Assembly: GCF_900156605.1 (NCBI RefSeq)
Contig: NZ_FTOA01000005.1
Span: forward strand, 410,984 to 474,983
Source: Insolitispirillum peregrinum
Lineage (GTDB): Bacteria > Pseudomonadota > Alphaproteobacteria > Rhodospirillales > Rhodospirillaceae
Direction: 5' to 3'
Length of the DNA stretch: 64,000 nt
Shown: one piece after another, positions 20,472-30,372 of the stretch
Numbering within the stretch: the first letter of the stretch is position 1
How the letters are laid out: every line of letters starts with the position of its first letter
Translations under genes and position numbers: made by a program
The notes under the pieces: generated by a model
The model's input: only the letters and a program-made list of their open reading frames with translations
Told to the model about the DNA's origin: nothing
The model's database searches: none

Positions 20472-21245
20472 ATGGCTCTTCCGTCTTTTAGCATGCGTCA
20501 ACTGGTCGAAGCTGGCTGCCACTTCGGTCACAACACCCGCCGCTGGAACCCGCGCATGGCGCCGTTCCTGTACGGCGTGCGTGACGGCGTGCACATCATC
20601 GACCTGCAGCAGACCGTTCCGATGCTGCACCGCGCCATGGAAAAGGTGCGCGAAGTGACCGCCGCCGGTGGTCGCGTGCTGTTCGTCGGCACCAAGCGCC
20701 AGGCTCAGGACATCATTGCTGAATCCGCCCGCAAGTGCGGCCAGTACTACGTCAACCACCGTTGGCTGGGCGGCATGCTCACCAACTGGAAGACCATCTC
20801 GCTGTCGATCAAGCGTCTGCGCGAGCTGGAAGAGCTGCTGGGCAGCGGTGAAGTGCGCGGGCTGACCAAGAAGGAACAGCTGAACCTGACCCGCGAAATG
20901 GACAAGCTGGAACGCGCTCTGGGCGGCATCAAGGAAATGGGCGGCCTGCCGGACGTTCTGTTCATCATTGACGTCTGCAAGGAATCGCTGGCCGTTCAGG
21001 AAGCCAACAAGCTGGGTATCCCGGTGATCGGCGTGCTGGACTCCAACGCCAACCCGTCGGGCATCGACTTCCCGGTTCCGGGTAACGACGATGCCATCCG
21101 CGCCATCAAGGCCTACTGCGACCTGATGGCCGGTTCGGTTCTGGACGGCATTCAGGCCCAGATGTCGGCCGCCGGTGTGGATCTGGGTGCTGCCGAGCAC
21201 ACCCCGGTTGAAGCCGCTGTTGCCGAAACCGAACAGACCGCCTAA
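20472..21245 (+). CDS. rpsB: 30S ribosomal protein S2
   Basis: Small-subunit ribosomal protein of 257 residues. The N-terminus [29 protein letters not shown] and the [20 protein letters not shown] and [12 protein letters not shown] blocks are typical. ATG 20472 is chosen; the open frame reaches back to 20394 but lacks S2 similarity there. It is followed by a hairpin and then tsf, the conserved rpsB-tsf pair. A leader of 120 bases or more is available for autoregulation by S2, though I recognise no known leader structure. Confidence 0.98.
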   Translation: MALPSFSMRQLVEAGCHFGHNTRRWNPRMAPFLYGVRDGVHIIDLQQTVPMLHRAMEKVREVTAAGGRVLFVGTKRQAQDIIAESARKCGQYYVNHRWLGGMLTNWKTISLSIKRLRELEELLGSGEVRGLTKKEQLNLTREMDKLERALGGIKEMGGLPDVLFIIDVCKESLAVQEANKLGIPVIGVLDSNANPSGIDFPVPGNDDAIRAIKAYCDLMAGSVLDGIQAQMSAAGVDLGAAEHTPVEAAVAETEQTA

Positions 21246-21267
21246 CCGGTTTTCTGTGACGTGACAT

Positions 21268-21300
21268 GGCGGCGGCTTTTGGTCGCCGCCTTTGTTTTAT
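21268..21300 (+). terminator. Attenuator or terminator between rpsB and tsf
   Basis: GGCGGCG (21268-21274) pairs with CGCCGCC (21284-21290), followed by TTTGTTTTAT. It probably lets part of the transcription continue into tsf. Confidence 0.65.
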
Positions 21301-21360
21301 CCTTTCGTCTGCCCCGCTAAGGGGTCACTTTGACGTACAAATAGGAAAGAGGGTTTTCTC

Positions 21361-22287
21361 ATGGCCGAGATTACTGCTGCCCTGGTGAAGGACCTGCGCG
21401 AAAAGACCGGCGCTGGCATGATGGATTGCAAGAAGGCGCTGGCCGAAACCGGTGGCGACCTCGAAGGTGCCATTGACTGGCTGCGCAAGAAGGGCCTGGC
21501 CGCTGCTGCCAAGAAGGCCGGTCGCGTTGCCGCCGAAGGTCTGGTTGCCGTTGCCGGCGCTGGCAACAAGGCTGCCGTGGTCGAGCTGAACGCTGAAACC
21601 GACTTCGTTGCCCGTAACGATGGCTTCCAGGATTTCGTCAAGGGCGTCGCCGCCGTGGCGCTGGACGTTGTTGGTGATCTGGAGCAGCTGAAGGTTGCCG
21701 CCTATCAGGACACCGGCCGTAACGTTGCCGACCAGGTGACCCACATGATCGCCACCATTGGCGAAAACATGAACCTGCGTCGTTCGACCGGCCTGTCGGT
21801 TGCCAACGGTGTGGTTGCCTCGTACATCCACTCTGCCGTGGCTCCGGGCCTGGGCAAGATCGGTGTTCTGGTCGCCCTGGAATCCGAGGGCGATGCCGCC
21901 CGTCTGGAAGAAGTGGGCAAGCAGATCGCCATGCACGTGGCTGCCGCCAACCCGCAGTTCCTGAACCGCGACAGCGTTGACACCAGCGCTCTGGATCGTG
22001 AACGCGCCGTGCTGGTCGATCAGGCCCGCGCTTCGGGTCGCCCGGAAGAGATCATCGAAAAGATGGTCGAAGGCCGCCTGCGCAAGTACTACGAAGAAGT
22101 CTGCCTGCTGGAGCAGGTGTTCGTGATCGACGGCGAAAGCAAGATCAGCAAGGTTGTCGAAAACCTGGCCAAGGAACTTGGCAAGCCGGTGGCTCTGACC
22201 GGTTTCGTGCGCTACGCCCTGGGCGAAGGCATCGAAAAGGAAGAGAGCGACTTCGCTGCCGAAGTGGCTGCTGCCGTTAAGGGCTAA
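21361..22287 (+). CDS. tsf: Elongation factor Ts
   Basis: Nucleotide exchange factor that recycles EF-Tu, 308 residues. The N-terminal UBA-like domain contains [16 protein letters not shown] and the core contains ETDFVARND, both family signatures. GAAAGAGGG lies upstream of the ATG. It follows rpsB and is separated from pyrH by a 349-base region rich in hairpins. Strong codon bias fits high expression. Confidence 0.98.
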   Translation: MAEITAALVKDLREKTGAGMMDCKKALAETGGDLEGAIDWLRKKGLAAAAKKAGRVAAEGLVAVAGAGNKAAVVELNAETDFVARNDGFQDFVKGVAAVALDVVGDLEQLKVAAYQDTGRNVADQVTHMIATIGENMNLRRSTGLSVANGVVASYIHSAVAPGLGKIGVLVALESEGDAARLEEVGKQIAMHVAAANPQFLNRDSVDTSALDRERAVLVDQARASGRPEEIIEKMVEGRLRKYYEEVCLLEQVFVIDGESKISKVVENLAKELGKPVALTGFVRYALGEGIEKEESDFAAEVAAAVKG

Positions 22288-22288
22288 A

Positions 22289-22332
22289 GCATTTTCAAGT
22301 TGACCATTTATGGTTAACGGCTCGGAAAATGC
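22289..22332. repeat. Nested inverted repeat just after tsf
   Basis: Outer arms GCATTTTC (22289-22296) and GAAAATGC (22325-22332) are perfect; inner arms GTTGACCAT and ATGGTTAAC pair with one G-U around a TT loop. It begins one base after the tsf stop. The form resembles dispersed alphaproteobacterial palindromic repeats. It has no T tail. Confidence 0.6.
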
Positions 22333-22344
22333 GGCATCGAAAGT

Positions 22345-22380
22345 GGAGAGCGTTGTTCGCGCGTCGTCAAAACGCTCTCC
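22345..22380. repeat. Ten-base inverted repeat between tsf and pyrH
   Basis: GGAGAGCGTT (22345-22354) and AACGCTCTCC (22371-22380) are perfect arms around a 16-base loop. No T run follows, so it is not a standard terminator. Confidence 0.5.
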
Positions 22381-22440
22381 TGTTCGTCTTGTCGGGGCGA
22401 TCTTTCCACCCCGCAGGTCGGCTGGTGCCTGTGCTAACGA

Positions 22441-22475
22441 AAAGCCGTCCTGCACTTTTGTCAGGGCGGCTTTTT
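22441..22475 (+). terminator. Terminator of the rpsB-tsf transcript
   Basis: AAAGCCGTCCTG pairs with CAGGGCGGCTTT, with one mismatch, around a short T-rich loop, followed by TT. Confidence 0.75.
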
Positions 22476-22487
22476 GGTGTCCGGGTG

Positions 22488-22555
22488 TGTCGGCATACTG
22501 TTGTCCATGCAAAAAAGGACGACAGCGCCCCGGTTTCGTGTAATATGCCGACACG
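22488..22555 (+). promoter_or_regulatory. Structured leader upstream of pyrH
   Basis: Two stems stack: GTGTCGGCATA (22488-22498) with TATGCCGACAC (22545-22555), and CTGTTGTCC (22499-22507) with GGACGACAG (22518-22526, one G-U). The result is a 20-base helix with an A-rich loop and an 18-base bulge on the 3' side, ending about 80 bases before pyrH. A promoter within the region was not identified. Confidence 0.5.
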
Positions 22556-22636
22556 TCGGTTGGGGGAATGCTCCGGGGCTGGGTGCCCTGATGCTTTCTT
22601 TCCTGATTTCCTGTTTGATTGTCAGAGGCTTATCGC

Positions 22637-23362
22637 ATGCCCAGCCTGAAAGATTTTCGTCGTGTTCTGCTGAAGATTTCCGGCGAAGGGTTGATGGGAT
22701 CCCGTGACTACGGCCTTGATACCACGATTGTCGGGCGCATTGCCCAGGACATCAAGGATGTGGTGCAGCAAGGGATTCAGGTCTGTCTGGTGATCGGCGG
22801 CGGTAACATTTTCCGGGGCGTCAAGGGCGCCGCCGAAGGAATGGACCGCACCAGCGCCGACTACATGGGAATGCTGGCAACGGTGATGAATGCGCTGGCC
22901 GTCCAGAATGCATTGGAACAGGTCGGTGTTTCCACTCGCGTGCAGTCGGCCATTCCGATGTCTGCCGTGTGCGAGCCGTATATCCGTCGCCGGGCTGTGC
23001 GCCACATGGAAAAGGGTCGGGTGGTGATTTTCGCCGCCGGGACCGGCAATCCGTTCTTTACCACCGATACCGCTGCTGCCTTGCGTGCGATCGAAGTCAA
23101 CTGTGATGCCCTGCTGAAGGCGACGCAGGTCGATGGTGTCTATTCCGCCGATCCGAAATCCGATCCGCAGGCAACCCGTTATGAAGCGTTGAGCTATACC
23201 GAAGTCCTGACCAAGGACCTGCGGGTCATGGACGCTTCGGCAATCGCGCTGGCGCGTGAAAACCGCATGCCGGTGGTTGTGTTCAACATGCATGGTCAGG
23301 GCGCATTTGGCCAGGTCATGCGCGGCGAAGGCCGCTATACCATCATTACCGAGGAGAATTAA
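22637..23362 (+). CDS. pyrH: UMP kinase
   Basis: Phosphorylates UMP to UDP, the first step from UMP to the other pyrimidine nucleotides. 241 residues; [10 protein letters not shown] near the start, GGGNIFRG near residue 54 and the [17 protein letters not shown] block are typical of the hexameric bacterial enzyme. ATG 22637 has AGAGG about 8 bases upstream; the in-frame codon at 22619 is less likely. It leads the pyrH-frr-cdsA-dxr-rseP-bamA run and is preceded by a structured leader. Confidence 0.97.
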   Translation: MPSLKDFRRVLLKISGEGLMGSRDYGLDTTIVGRIAQDIKDVVQQGIQVCLVIGGGNIFRGVKGAAEGMDRTSADYMGMLATVMNALAVQNALEQVGVSTRVQSAIPMSAVCEPYIRRRAVRHMEKGRVVIFAAGTGNPFFTTDTAAALRAIEVNCDALLKATQVDGVYSADPKSDPQATRYEALSYTEVLTKDLRVMDASAIALARENRMPVVVFNMHGQGAFGQVMRGEGRYTIITEEN

Positions 23363-23364
23363 CC

Positions 23365-23940
23365 GTGTCCGGAGATGGCGTTACCTACGCAGCACTGAAA
23401 AAGGACATCAAGCACCGTATGGATCAGACGGTGGAAGTCCTGAAAAAGGAATTCTCTGGTCTGCGGACCGGTCGCGCGGCGACCAGCCTGCTGGACCCGG
23501 TGATGGTCGAAGCCTATGGTCAGAGCATGCCTTTGGCCCAGGTTGGTACCGTCAGCGTTCCCGAATCGCGCATGCTGTCGGTTCAGGTGTGGGACAAGAC
23601 GATGGTCAAGGCGGTCGAGAAGTCGATCCGCGATGCCGGTCTGGGGCTGAACCCGCAGGCTGATGGCCAGTCGGTGCGTATTCCGATCCCGGCCCTGACC
23701 GAGGAACGCCGTCAGGAACTGGGCAAGGTTGCCGCCAAGTACGCCGAGGCCGCCCGCGTGGCGGTGCGCAACGTGCGTCGCGATGGTAACGACAGCCTGA
23801 AGAAGATGGAAAAGGCCAACACCATCTCGCAGGACGAAGCCCGCCAGTACCAGACCGAAGTCCAGCAGCTGACCGATGACGCGATCAAGCACATCGACGA
23901 AACGCTGGCGCACAAGGAAAAGGAAATCATGCAGGTCTGA
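23365..23940 (+). CDS. frr: Ribosome recycling factor
   Basis: Releases ribosomes from mRNA after termination, together with EF-G. 191 residues, slightly longer than the usual 185. The conserved [32 protein letters not shown] and [14 protein letters not shown] blocks are present. The start is GTG at 23365, two bases after the pyrH stop, with GAGGAG upstream. uppS, which normally follows frr, is absent. Confidence 0.97.
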   Translation: MSGDGVTYAALKKDIKHRMDQTVEVLKKEFSGLRTGRAATSLLDPVMVEAYGQSMPLAQVGTVSVPESRMLSVQVWDKTMVKAVEKSIRDAGLGLNPQADGQSVRIPIPALTEERRQELGKVAAKYAEAARVAVRNVRRDGNDSLKKMEKANTISQDEARQYQTEVQQLTDDAIKHIDETLAHKEKEIMQV

Positions 23941-24054
23941 CCGTCAGGTTGACCTGTTGGGCCGGGCCGATGTCCGGCTGATGATGAAAGGGCAGGCGTC
24001 CATCCGGGCGCCTTTCCTTTATGGCTGCGCAGAGGGCTCCCCCCTTGCACAGAA

Positions 24055-24846
24055 ATGGCTGCGCGCGAAAGGAAAGCTGTGCTTCGTCAACGAATCCTCT
24101 CGGCTCTGGTGATGGCTCCGCTGGCTTTGGGGGCCGTTTGGGCAGGGTCGCCGGTCTTTAACGCGCTGGTGGCCTGTGCGGCTGCGGTGATGGCGTGGGA
24201 ATGGGACCGGATCTGCCGGGGCCGGTTCAGCAACAGTGGCAAGATTGCCGCCTGTGCCGTGTTTGCCGCCGGGCTGTTGGGGGGCTATGCCCCTGTTGCG
24301 GCTCTGGGGGTGGTGTGGTGCGGGATGCTGGCTGCGGCGGCCTTTTCGCGCTCGGGCTGGCTGGCGATGGGGGCGTTGTATATCGGCGTGCCGGTGGTGG
24401 CGCTCAGCTGGGTGCGTGAAGCTGGCGGCTTGACCACTTTGCTGTGGTTGCTGGCGATTGTCTGGGCAACGGACATTGGTGCCTATGCTGCCGGGCGGAC
24501 CATTGGCGGGCCAAAGCTCGCCCCCCGGATCAGCCCGAACAAGACCTGGGCTGGATTGATCGGCGGTGTGACCGCGGCTGTTCTGGTTGGTGATCTGGTT
24601 CTGTGGATCACGGACATCCCGCATGTGGGCGTCTTGAGCCTGTTTTCGGCCGTGCTGGCCGCGGTGTCCCAGATTGGTGACCTGTTTGAATCCTCGGTCA
24701 AGCGACGGTTCCAGGTCAAGGATTCCAGTAACATTATCCCCGGTCACGGCGGCGTTCTTGACCGGGTGGACGGATTGATTGCCGCTGCGCCTCTGGTGGC
24801 GCTGGCGGTGCTTGCCATGGATGGCGGGCTGGAGGTATGGCGATGA
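24055..24846 (+). CDS. cdsA: Phosphatidate cytidylyltransferase (CDP-diglyceride synthase)
   Basis: Makes CDP-diacylglycerol from phosphatidate and CTP for phospholipid synthesis. It is an integral membrane protein of 263 residues with about seven hydrophobic segments. The C-terminal family signature is clear: SQIGDLFESSVKRRFQVKD followed by PGHGGVLDRVDG. It lies 114 bases after frr, where uppS would usually sit, and its stop overlaps the dxr start (ATGA). The exact start is uncertain because no strong Shine-Dalgarno precedes 24055. Confidence 0.93.
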   Translation: MAARERKAVLRQRILSALVMAPLALGAVWAGSPVFNALVACAAAVMAWEWDRICRGRFSNSGKIAACAVFAAGLLGGYAPVAALGVVWCGMLAAAAFSRSGWLAMGALYIGVPVVALSWVREAGGLTTLLWLLAIVWATDIGAYAAGRTIGGPKLAPRISPNKTWAGLIGGVTAAVLVGDLVLWITDIPHVGVLSLFSAVLAAVSQIGDLFESSVKRRFQVKDSSNIIPGHGGVLDRVDGLIAAAPLVALAVLAMDGGLEVWR

Positions 24847-26033
24847 CGGATACGCAGCGGACGGTCACGGTTCTCGGCTCCACCGGTTCGATCGGGCGGA
24901 ACACGCTGGATCTGATCGAACGCAACCGCAGTGCCTATCGCGTCGAGGCGCTGGTTGCGCACCGGAACGTCGATCTGCTGATTGCGCAAGCTCGGTCCGT
25001 TCGTCCGCAGTGCGCGGTGGTGGCCGATGAAGCCTGTTATGCTGCCCTGAAGGATGGTCTGGCCGGAACCGGCATTGCGGTGGCGGCTGGCGCGGCGGCG
25101 GTGGTCGAAGCGGCGCAGCGGCCAGCGGAGTGGGTGATGTCGGCAATCGTCGGGGCCGCCGGGCTGGAGCCAACCATGGCCGCGGTCCGTCGCGGCTCTG
25201 TGGTGGCGCTGGCCAACAAGGAATCGCTGGTCTGTGCCGGTGATCTGATGATGGCCGAGGTGCAGAAATCGCAGGCAACCCTGTTGCCGGTTGATTCCGA
25301 GCATTCTGCGATTTTTCAGGTCTTTGACTTTGACCGTCCGCAGTCAATTGAAAAAATCATCCTGACCGCCTCGGGGGGGCCGTTCCGCACATGGGAACGC
25401 TCCGCGATGGCCAGTGTCACACCGCAACAGGCGGTGGCACATCCGAACTGGTCGATGGGGGCCAAAATCTCGGTGGACTCTGCCACCATGATGAACAAGG
25501 GCCTTGAGCTGATCGAGGCCCACCACCTGTTCGGCCTGCCCGAGCACCAGATTGACATTCTGGTCCATCCGCAGTCGGTGATCCATTCGATGGTGTCCTA
25601 TGTTGATGGATCGGTGCTGGCCCAGTTGGGCACCCCGGACATGCGCACCCCGATTGCGGTGGCGCTGGCCTGGCCAGCCCGCATGGAAGCGCCGTCACCC
25701 CGGCTCGATCTGGCGGCGGTTGCGCAATTGACCTTTGAATCTCCTGATCATCACCGCTTTCCGGCCCTGTCTTTGGTCCGGGGTGCCTTGCAAAGCGGGG
25801 GGGCGGCTCCTACTATCATGAACGCTGCCAACGAAGTGGCAGTTGCCCGGTTCCTGGCTGGTGGATTGGGATTCCTGGAAATTACGGCGGTGGTCGAACA
25901 GACCCTGGCCGATCTGGGGGCTCCGGCGATGTCCAGTCTGGAGGATTTGTTTGCGTTTGATACGCAAGCGCGCCACCATGCGGCGGTCCTGTGCCAGAAG
26001 CGGTCACAGGCAGCAGCCTCGGGCATATCATAA
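24843..26033 (+). CDS. dxr: 1-deoxy-D-xylulose 5-phosphate reductoisomerase
   Basis: Second enzyme of the MEP isoprenoid pathway, converting DXP to MEP with NADPH. 396 residues. The Rossmann motif VLGSTGSIG is at the N-terminus, metal and substrate residues lie in VDSEHSAIFQ, and LTASGGPFR and KISVDSATMMNKGLELIEA complete the active site. ATG 24843 has GGAGG 7 bases upstream and overlaps the cdsA stop; ATG 24837 would sit almost on the Shine-Dalgarno. Its presence shows the organism uses the MEP route. Confidence 0.97.
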   Translation: MTDTQRTVTVLGSTGSIGRNTLDLIERNRSAYRVEALVAHRNVDLLIAQARSVRPQCAVVADEACYAALKDGLAGTGIAVAAGAAAVVEAAQRPAEWVMSAIVGAAGLEPTMAAVRRGSVVALANKESLVCAGDLMMAEVQKSQATLLPVDSEHSAIFQVFDFDRPQSIEKIILTASGGPFRTWERSAMASVTPQQAVAHPNWSMGAKISVDSATMMNKGLELIEAHHLFGLPEHQIDILVHPQSVIHSMVSYVDGSVLAQLGTPDMRTPIAVALAWPARMEAPSPRLDLAAVAQLTFESPDHHRFPALSLVRGALQSGGAAPTIMNAANEVAVARFLAGGLGFLEITAVVEQTLADLGAPAMSSLEDLFAFDTQARHHAAVLCQKRSQAAASGIS

Positions 26034-26052
26034 ACAGTAGATAGTTGAGGCA

Positions 26053-27159
26053 ATGGACGCTCTTTCCTCCTTGTTGACTACCGGCGGGTCGTTTCTGGTT
26101 CTGTTGACCGTTGTGGTGTTCGTCCACGAGCTGGGGCATTTTTTGATTGCCCGCTGGAACGGGGTGAAGGTCGAAGTCTTTTCGGTTGGCTTTGGGCGTG
26201 AACTGGTGGGCTTTTATGACCGCCACGGGACGCGCTGGCGCCTCAGCCTGTTGCCCTTCGGCGGTTATGTGAAATTCTTCGGCGATGCCGATGCCGCCAG
26301 CGCGACCGAAGATGACCTGAACGGCCTGACAGAGGACGAGCGGAAGGTCGCTTTCCCCTGCCAGCCGCTATGGCGCAAGGCGGCTATTGTCTTTGCCGGA
26401 CCGGCGGCGAATTTCGTGTTTGCCATTCTGGTGTTTGCCGTTGTGTTCATGACCGTCGGTCGTCCGATGGCTCCGGCGGTGATCGGATCGGTGCGGGTTG
26501 ACAGTGCGGCGGCAACGGCAGGTTTGCTGGCCGGTGACCGCATTGTGGCCATCGCTGGTCATCCGGTAGAAGAATTTGCCGATGTCCAGCGGCTGGTGCC
26601 GTTGTACGGAATGGATGCCATGCCGGTCACTGTGGTTCGTGACGGCGGCGAACTGACGGTGACAACTCACCCCAAATCCCTTGACGAACAGGGGAACCGC
26701 CTGCCAGCCCCGATCCTGGGGGTTGTCATTTCCCAGTCTTCGGTAGAAGTTAAATCCTTGGGTCCGATCGAGGCGGTTGGGCAGGCGTTTGAAAATACCT
26801 GGACCATTACCGCGTCGACGGTGGTGGCGATGGGGCAGATGGTGCGCGGTGACCGTGGAACCGAAGATCTGGGGGGGCCGATCCGGATCGCCGAGTTCTC
26901 GGGGCAGGCTGCGCGCAATGGCCTTTTGAGCTTTGTGACCTTTATCGCTGTCTTGTCGATCAATCTGGGCCTGATTAATTTGCTGCCGGTGCCGGTCCTG
27001 GATGGCGGTCATCTGGCTTTGTATGCTATTCAAGCGATCCGAGGACGTCCTTTGGGGGAACAGGCCCAGGGGATCGGTGTAAAAATCGGGCTGGTATTCG
27101 TTATCGGCTTGATGATTTTTTCAACGTGGAACGATATCCTGCGGCTGGTCCGTGGATAA
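26053..27159 (+). CDS. rseP: RseP/MmpA-type site-2 intramembrane metalloprotease
   Basis: Zinc protease that cleaves transmembrane segments, for example of anti-sigma factors. 368 residues. HELGH is at residues 25-29 in the first membrane helix, a PDZ domain spans about 140-225, and the second catalytic motif NLLPVPVLDGGHL is near residue 310. Only one PDZ is evident, as in Caulobacter MmpA, whereas E. coli RseP has two. It overlaps the open frame of bamA and sits in the conserved dxr-rseP-bamA order. Confidence 0.95.
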   Translation: MDALSSLLTTGGSFLVLLTVVVFVHELGHFLIARWNGVKVEVFSVGFGRELVGFYDRHGTRWRLSLLPFGGYVKFFGDADAASATEDDLNGLTEDERKVAFPCQPLWRKAAIVFAGPAANFVFAILVFAVVFMTVGRPMAPAVIGSVRVDSAAATAGLLAGDRIVAIAGHPVEEFADVQRLVPLYGMDAMPVTVVRDGGELTVTTHPKSLDEQGNRLPAPILGVVISQSSVEVKSLGPIEAVGQAFENTWTITASTVVAMGQMVRGDRGTEDLGGPIRIAEFSGQAARNGLLSFVTFIAVLSINLGLINLLPVPVLDGGHLALYAIQAIRGRPLGEQAQGIGVKIGLVFVIGLMIFSTWNDILRLVRG

Positions 27160-27169
27160 GGACTGTAGG

Positions 27170-29713
27170 ATGATATCCGGTCCGGTTGTGAAGGGGGCTA
27201 CCTTGGTGCGTCGTGCGCTGTCTTGTGGTCGCTTGCTGGCGGCTCGTCTGTCCCGTGTGGGGCTTGGCAGGGTTTTCGCTGGTGCGATGGTTCTCGCGGT
27301 CGGGATCAGCCCGTTGGCTGGTCAGACGGCGTGGGCGCAGTTTACCGTCAATACCGGGGTGCCCGGCCAACAGGCGGCTCCGACGCCAACGCCGACGCGA
27401 CCGGTTGCTCCGGTTGCGCGCAAGGCTCCGGTGGTGTCGCCGGTTGCGGCGACCACCCCGGCGGCGGCACCTGTTGCCGAACCGGCGGCATCCGTGGTGC
27501 CCGAGGCTTCTGGCGGGACCATCGCCAGCGTGGCGGTCACCGGCAACCAGCGTATCGAGGCTGACACCGTTCGCGCCTACATGGTGCTGAAAGACGGTGA
27601 TACCTTTGACAGCGCCCGCATGGACCAGTCGCTGAAGAGCCTGTTCGCCACCGGCCTGTTTGCCGACGTGGCGATGGCGCGCCGGGGCAATGATCTGGTG
27701 GTCAAGGTGGTCGAAAACCCGATCATCAACCGGATCGCCTTTGAAGGGAACAAGCGCGTCGAAGACGACAAGCTGCAGGCGGAAATCCAGCTGCATCCGC
27801 GTCAGGTTTACACCCGCACCAAGGTGCAGGAAGACGTCAAGCGTATTCTGGACGTTTATCGCCGGTCGGGCCGTTTCGCCGTGACCGTTGATCCCAAGGT
27901 GATCCAGCTGGAACAGAACCGCGTCGATCTGGCCTTTGAAATCAACGAAGGGCCGTCGACCTATATTCGCCGGATCAACTTTGTCGGTAACCAGAAATTC
28001 AGCGACAGCCAGCTGCGCGAAGTGATCTCTTCGCGTGAAGAGCGTTGGTATCGCTTCTTCTCGTCGGCGGATACCTATGACCCGGACCGCCTGACCTATG
28101 ACCGCGAATTGCTGCGCCGCTATTATCTGCGCAACGGCTATTCCGATTTCCGCGTGGTGTCTGCCGTGGCCGAGCTGAGCCCGGACCGCGAGAGCTTTTT
28201 CGTCACCATCACCCTCGACGAAGGGGAACGCTACAAATTCGGCGATCTGAACGTCGAAGTGGCAATTCCGGACGTGTCTGCCGACAGCCTGCGTCCGCAC
28301 ATCGTTGGCCAGAGCGGCGACTGGTACAACGCCGATCAGGTCGAAGATACCGTGCAGGCGATGACCGATGCGATGGGGGCTTTGGGGTATGCCTTTGTTG
28401 ATGTGCGTCCGCGTGTCAAGCGCGACAAGGAAAAGCGCATCATCAACATCACCTATGCCATTCAGGAAGGCCCGCGGGTGTTCGTTGACCGTATCGACAT
28501 TACCGGCAACGTGCGAACCCTGGACGAAGTGATCCGGCGTGAAATGCAGTTGGTCGAAGGCGATGCCTTCAACACTGCCAAGATGCGCCGTTCCAAGGAA
28601 AAAATCCGTAACCTTGGCTTCTTTGACAAGGTGGAAGTGACCAACGTTCCGTCCGAAGTTGCCGCCGACCGGACCGTCGTGCAGGTTGATGTGCAGGAAA
28701 AATCCACCGGCGAACTGAGTTTCGGCGTTGGCTGGTCGTCGTCGGCCGGGGCGCTGTTTGATGCCTCGATCCGCGAACGCAACCTGCTGGGGCGTGGTCA
28801 GGACCTGAAGCTGGGTCTGCAGATCGCCGAGCGCAAGCAGAGCGTGGACCTGAGCTTCACCGAGCCGTACTTCCTTGATCGTCCGCTGGCTGCCGGTTTT
28901 GACCTGTATTCGACCACGCAGGACCTGCAGGACGAATCTTCCTATGACATTTCGGAAACGGGTGGGGCGGTTCGTCTGGGGTTCAACTATAACCAGTATC
29001 TGCGCCAGACCCTGAAATACTCGCTGACCAAGACCACCATCAAGAGCGTGGCCAGCGATGCGTCGATCTACATCAAACAGATCGAAGGCGACAGCGTGCT
29101 GTCACAGTTCTCTGAATCCATCGCTTATGACCGTCGTAACAGCGCGGTTGATCCGAGTGAAGGCTATTTCATCCGCGTTGGTGCCGACTTCGCCGGTCTG
29201 GGCGGGAATGAATCCTTCGTTCGGTCGACCATCGATGCGGCGCAATACTTCCCGATTGACGATGATGTGGTGCTGACCATTTCCGGTGAAGCCGGGGTGA
29301 TCGGCGGTATTCTGGACAAGGACGTGCGTCTGCAGCGTAACTTCAATCTGGGTGGGGACAACCTGCGCGGCTTTGAAAGCGGCGGTGCCAGCCCGCGCGA
29401 TACCAGCACCGATGATGCCCTTGGTGGTACCTGGATTGCCACCGCCAGCGCGGAAATGCGCTTCCCGCTCGGCCTGCCCGAAGAACTGGGCGTGACCGGG
29501 AAAGCCTTTACCGATGTCGGCACCATCGGCAAGCCGGACAACATTTCGGGCAGCAACATCGGGGCGGAATCGTCGCCGCGCATGTCGGCCGGTGTCGGGC
29601 TGATCTGGGTGTCGCCGATGGGGCCGGTGAGCATCGATCTGGCGCAGGCGATCCTGAAGGAAGACTACGACAAGACCGAATTCTTCCGCTTTAACTTCGG
29701 GACGAGGTTCTAG
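27170..29713 (+). CDS. bamA: Outer membrane protein assembly factor BamA
   Basis: Core of the outer-membrane beta-barrel insertase. About 847 residues: an unusually long N-terminal signal region, a Pro/Ala/Thr-rich stretch (about 65-110), five POTRA domains (from about 115 to 460) and a C-terminal barrel ending FRFNFGTRF with the terminal phenylalanine. The loop 6 region contains the expected VRGF-type motif as LRGFE. The start is uncertain: ATG 27170, GTG 27152 and a later GTG near 27207 are all in frame. skp follows after 3 bases. Confidence 0.95.
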   Translation: MISGPVVKGATLVRRALSCGRLLAARLSRVGLGRVFAGAMVLAVGISPLAGQTAWAQFTVNTGVPGQQAAPTPTPTRPVAPVARKAPVVSPVAATTPAAAPVAEPAASVVPEASGGTIASVAVTGNQRIEADTVRAYMVLKDGDTFDSARMDQSLKSLFATGLFADVAMARRGNDLVVKVVENPIINRIAFEGNKRVEDDKLQAEIQLHPRQVYTRTKVQEDVKRILDVYRRSGRFAVTVDPKVIQLEQNRVDLAFEINEGPSTYIRRINFVGNQKFSDSQLREVISSREERWYRFFSSADTYDPDRLTYDRELLRRYYLRNGYSDFRVVSAVAELSPDRESFFVTITLDEGERYKFGDLNVEVAIPDVSADSLRPHIVGQSGDWYNADQVEDTVQAMTDAMGALGYAFVDVRPRVKRDKEKRIINITYAIQEGPRVFVDRIDITGNVRTLDEVIRREMQLVEGDAFNTAKMRRSKEKIRNLGFFDKVEVTNVPSEVAADRTVVQVDVQEKSTGELSFGVGWSSSAGALFDASIRERNLLGRGQDLKLGLQIAERKQSVDLSFTEPYFLDRPLAAGFDLYSTTQDLQDESSYDISETGGAVRLGFNYNQYLRQTLKYSLTKTTIKSVASDASIYIKQIEGDSVLSQFSESIAYDRRNSAVDPSEGYFIRVGADFAGLGGNESFVRSTIDAAQYFPIDDDVVLTISGEAGVIGGILDKDVRLQRNFNLGGDNLRGFESGGASPRDTSTDDALGGTWIATASAEMRFPLGLPEELGVTGKAFTDVGTIGKPDNISGSNIGAESSPRMSAGVGLIWVSPMGPVSIDLAQAILKEDYDKTEFFRFNFGTRF

Positions 29714-29716
29714 GGA

Positions 29717-30370
29717 ATGGTTCGCTTCTGTGGTGTTGCGGCACGCGCCGGGCAGGCTCTGCGGAGCCTGCATCCGGTGGGTGGGGCAGCCCTGTTGGCT
29801 GTACTGCTGCTTGCAGGCGGGATGCCTGCGCAGGCGGCAGGCCCTGCGGCGGCGCCGGCGGCCTCGGTGGCCGTGAAGCCGGTGATTGGCGTGATTGACC
29901 TTCAGCAGATTCTCGCCAAGGCTGACGCCGCCCGCAAAGTGGCAAGCCAGCGCGAAAGCTATCTCAATGCCTATCAGGCCCGTGTCGCCGAGCAGGAAAA
30001 GGGCTTGCGCGATATTGACCAGAAACTGGGGCAGGAACGGGCAACGCTTGATCAGGCCACCTTCAACAAGCGGCGTGAAGAGTTCCAGTCCAAGGTGGCG
30101 GCGTTCCAGAAGGAAGTGGAAATCCGCCGCCGAAACCTTGAACGTGCCTATACGCAGGCGATGAACGAGATCCAGGGGGCGGTCATCCGCCATACCAAGG
30201 ATCTGGCAACGGCGCGGGGCATGAACATTGTGGTCTATCGGTCGCAGGTTTTCCTGTTCGATCCGGAAATGGACATCACCGACGAGGTTCTGGCGGCGGT
30301 CAACGCGTCGCTGCCTTCGGTGTCGATGCCCAATCCCGATAGCCTGCCGCCGACCAAGGAGACGAAGTAG
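29717..30370 (+). CDS. skp: Periplasmic chaperone of the Skp/OmpH family
   Basis: Periplasmic holdase that escorts outer-membrane proteins to BamA. 217 residues: a signal peptide (about 1-41, ending AQAA), then an [18 protein letters not shown] strand-helix, a long charged coiled coil (about 75-150) and a C-terminal strand [25 protein letters not shown]. The length and order fit OmpH. It lies between bamA and lpxD with only a few bases either side, the usual envelope operon position. Confidence 0.93.
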   Translation: MVRFCGVAARAGQALRSLHPVGGAALLAVLLLAGGMPAQAAGPAAAPAASVAVKPVIGVIDLQQILAKADAARKVASQRESYLNAYQARVAEQEKGLRDIDQKLGQERATLDQATFNKRREEFQSKVAAFQKEVEIRRRNLERAYTQAMNEIQGAVIRHTKDLATARGMNIVVYRSQVFLFDPEMDITDEVLAAVNASLPSVSMPNPDSLPPTKETK

Positions 30371-30372
30371 TC

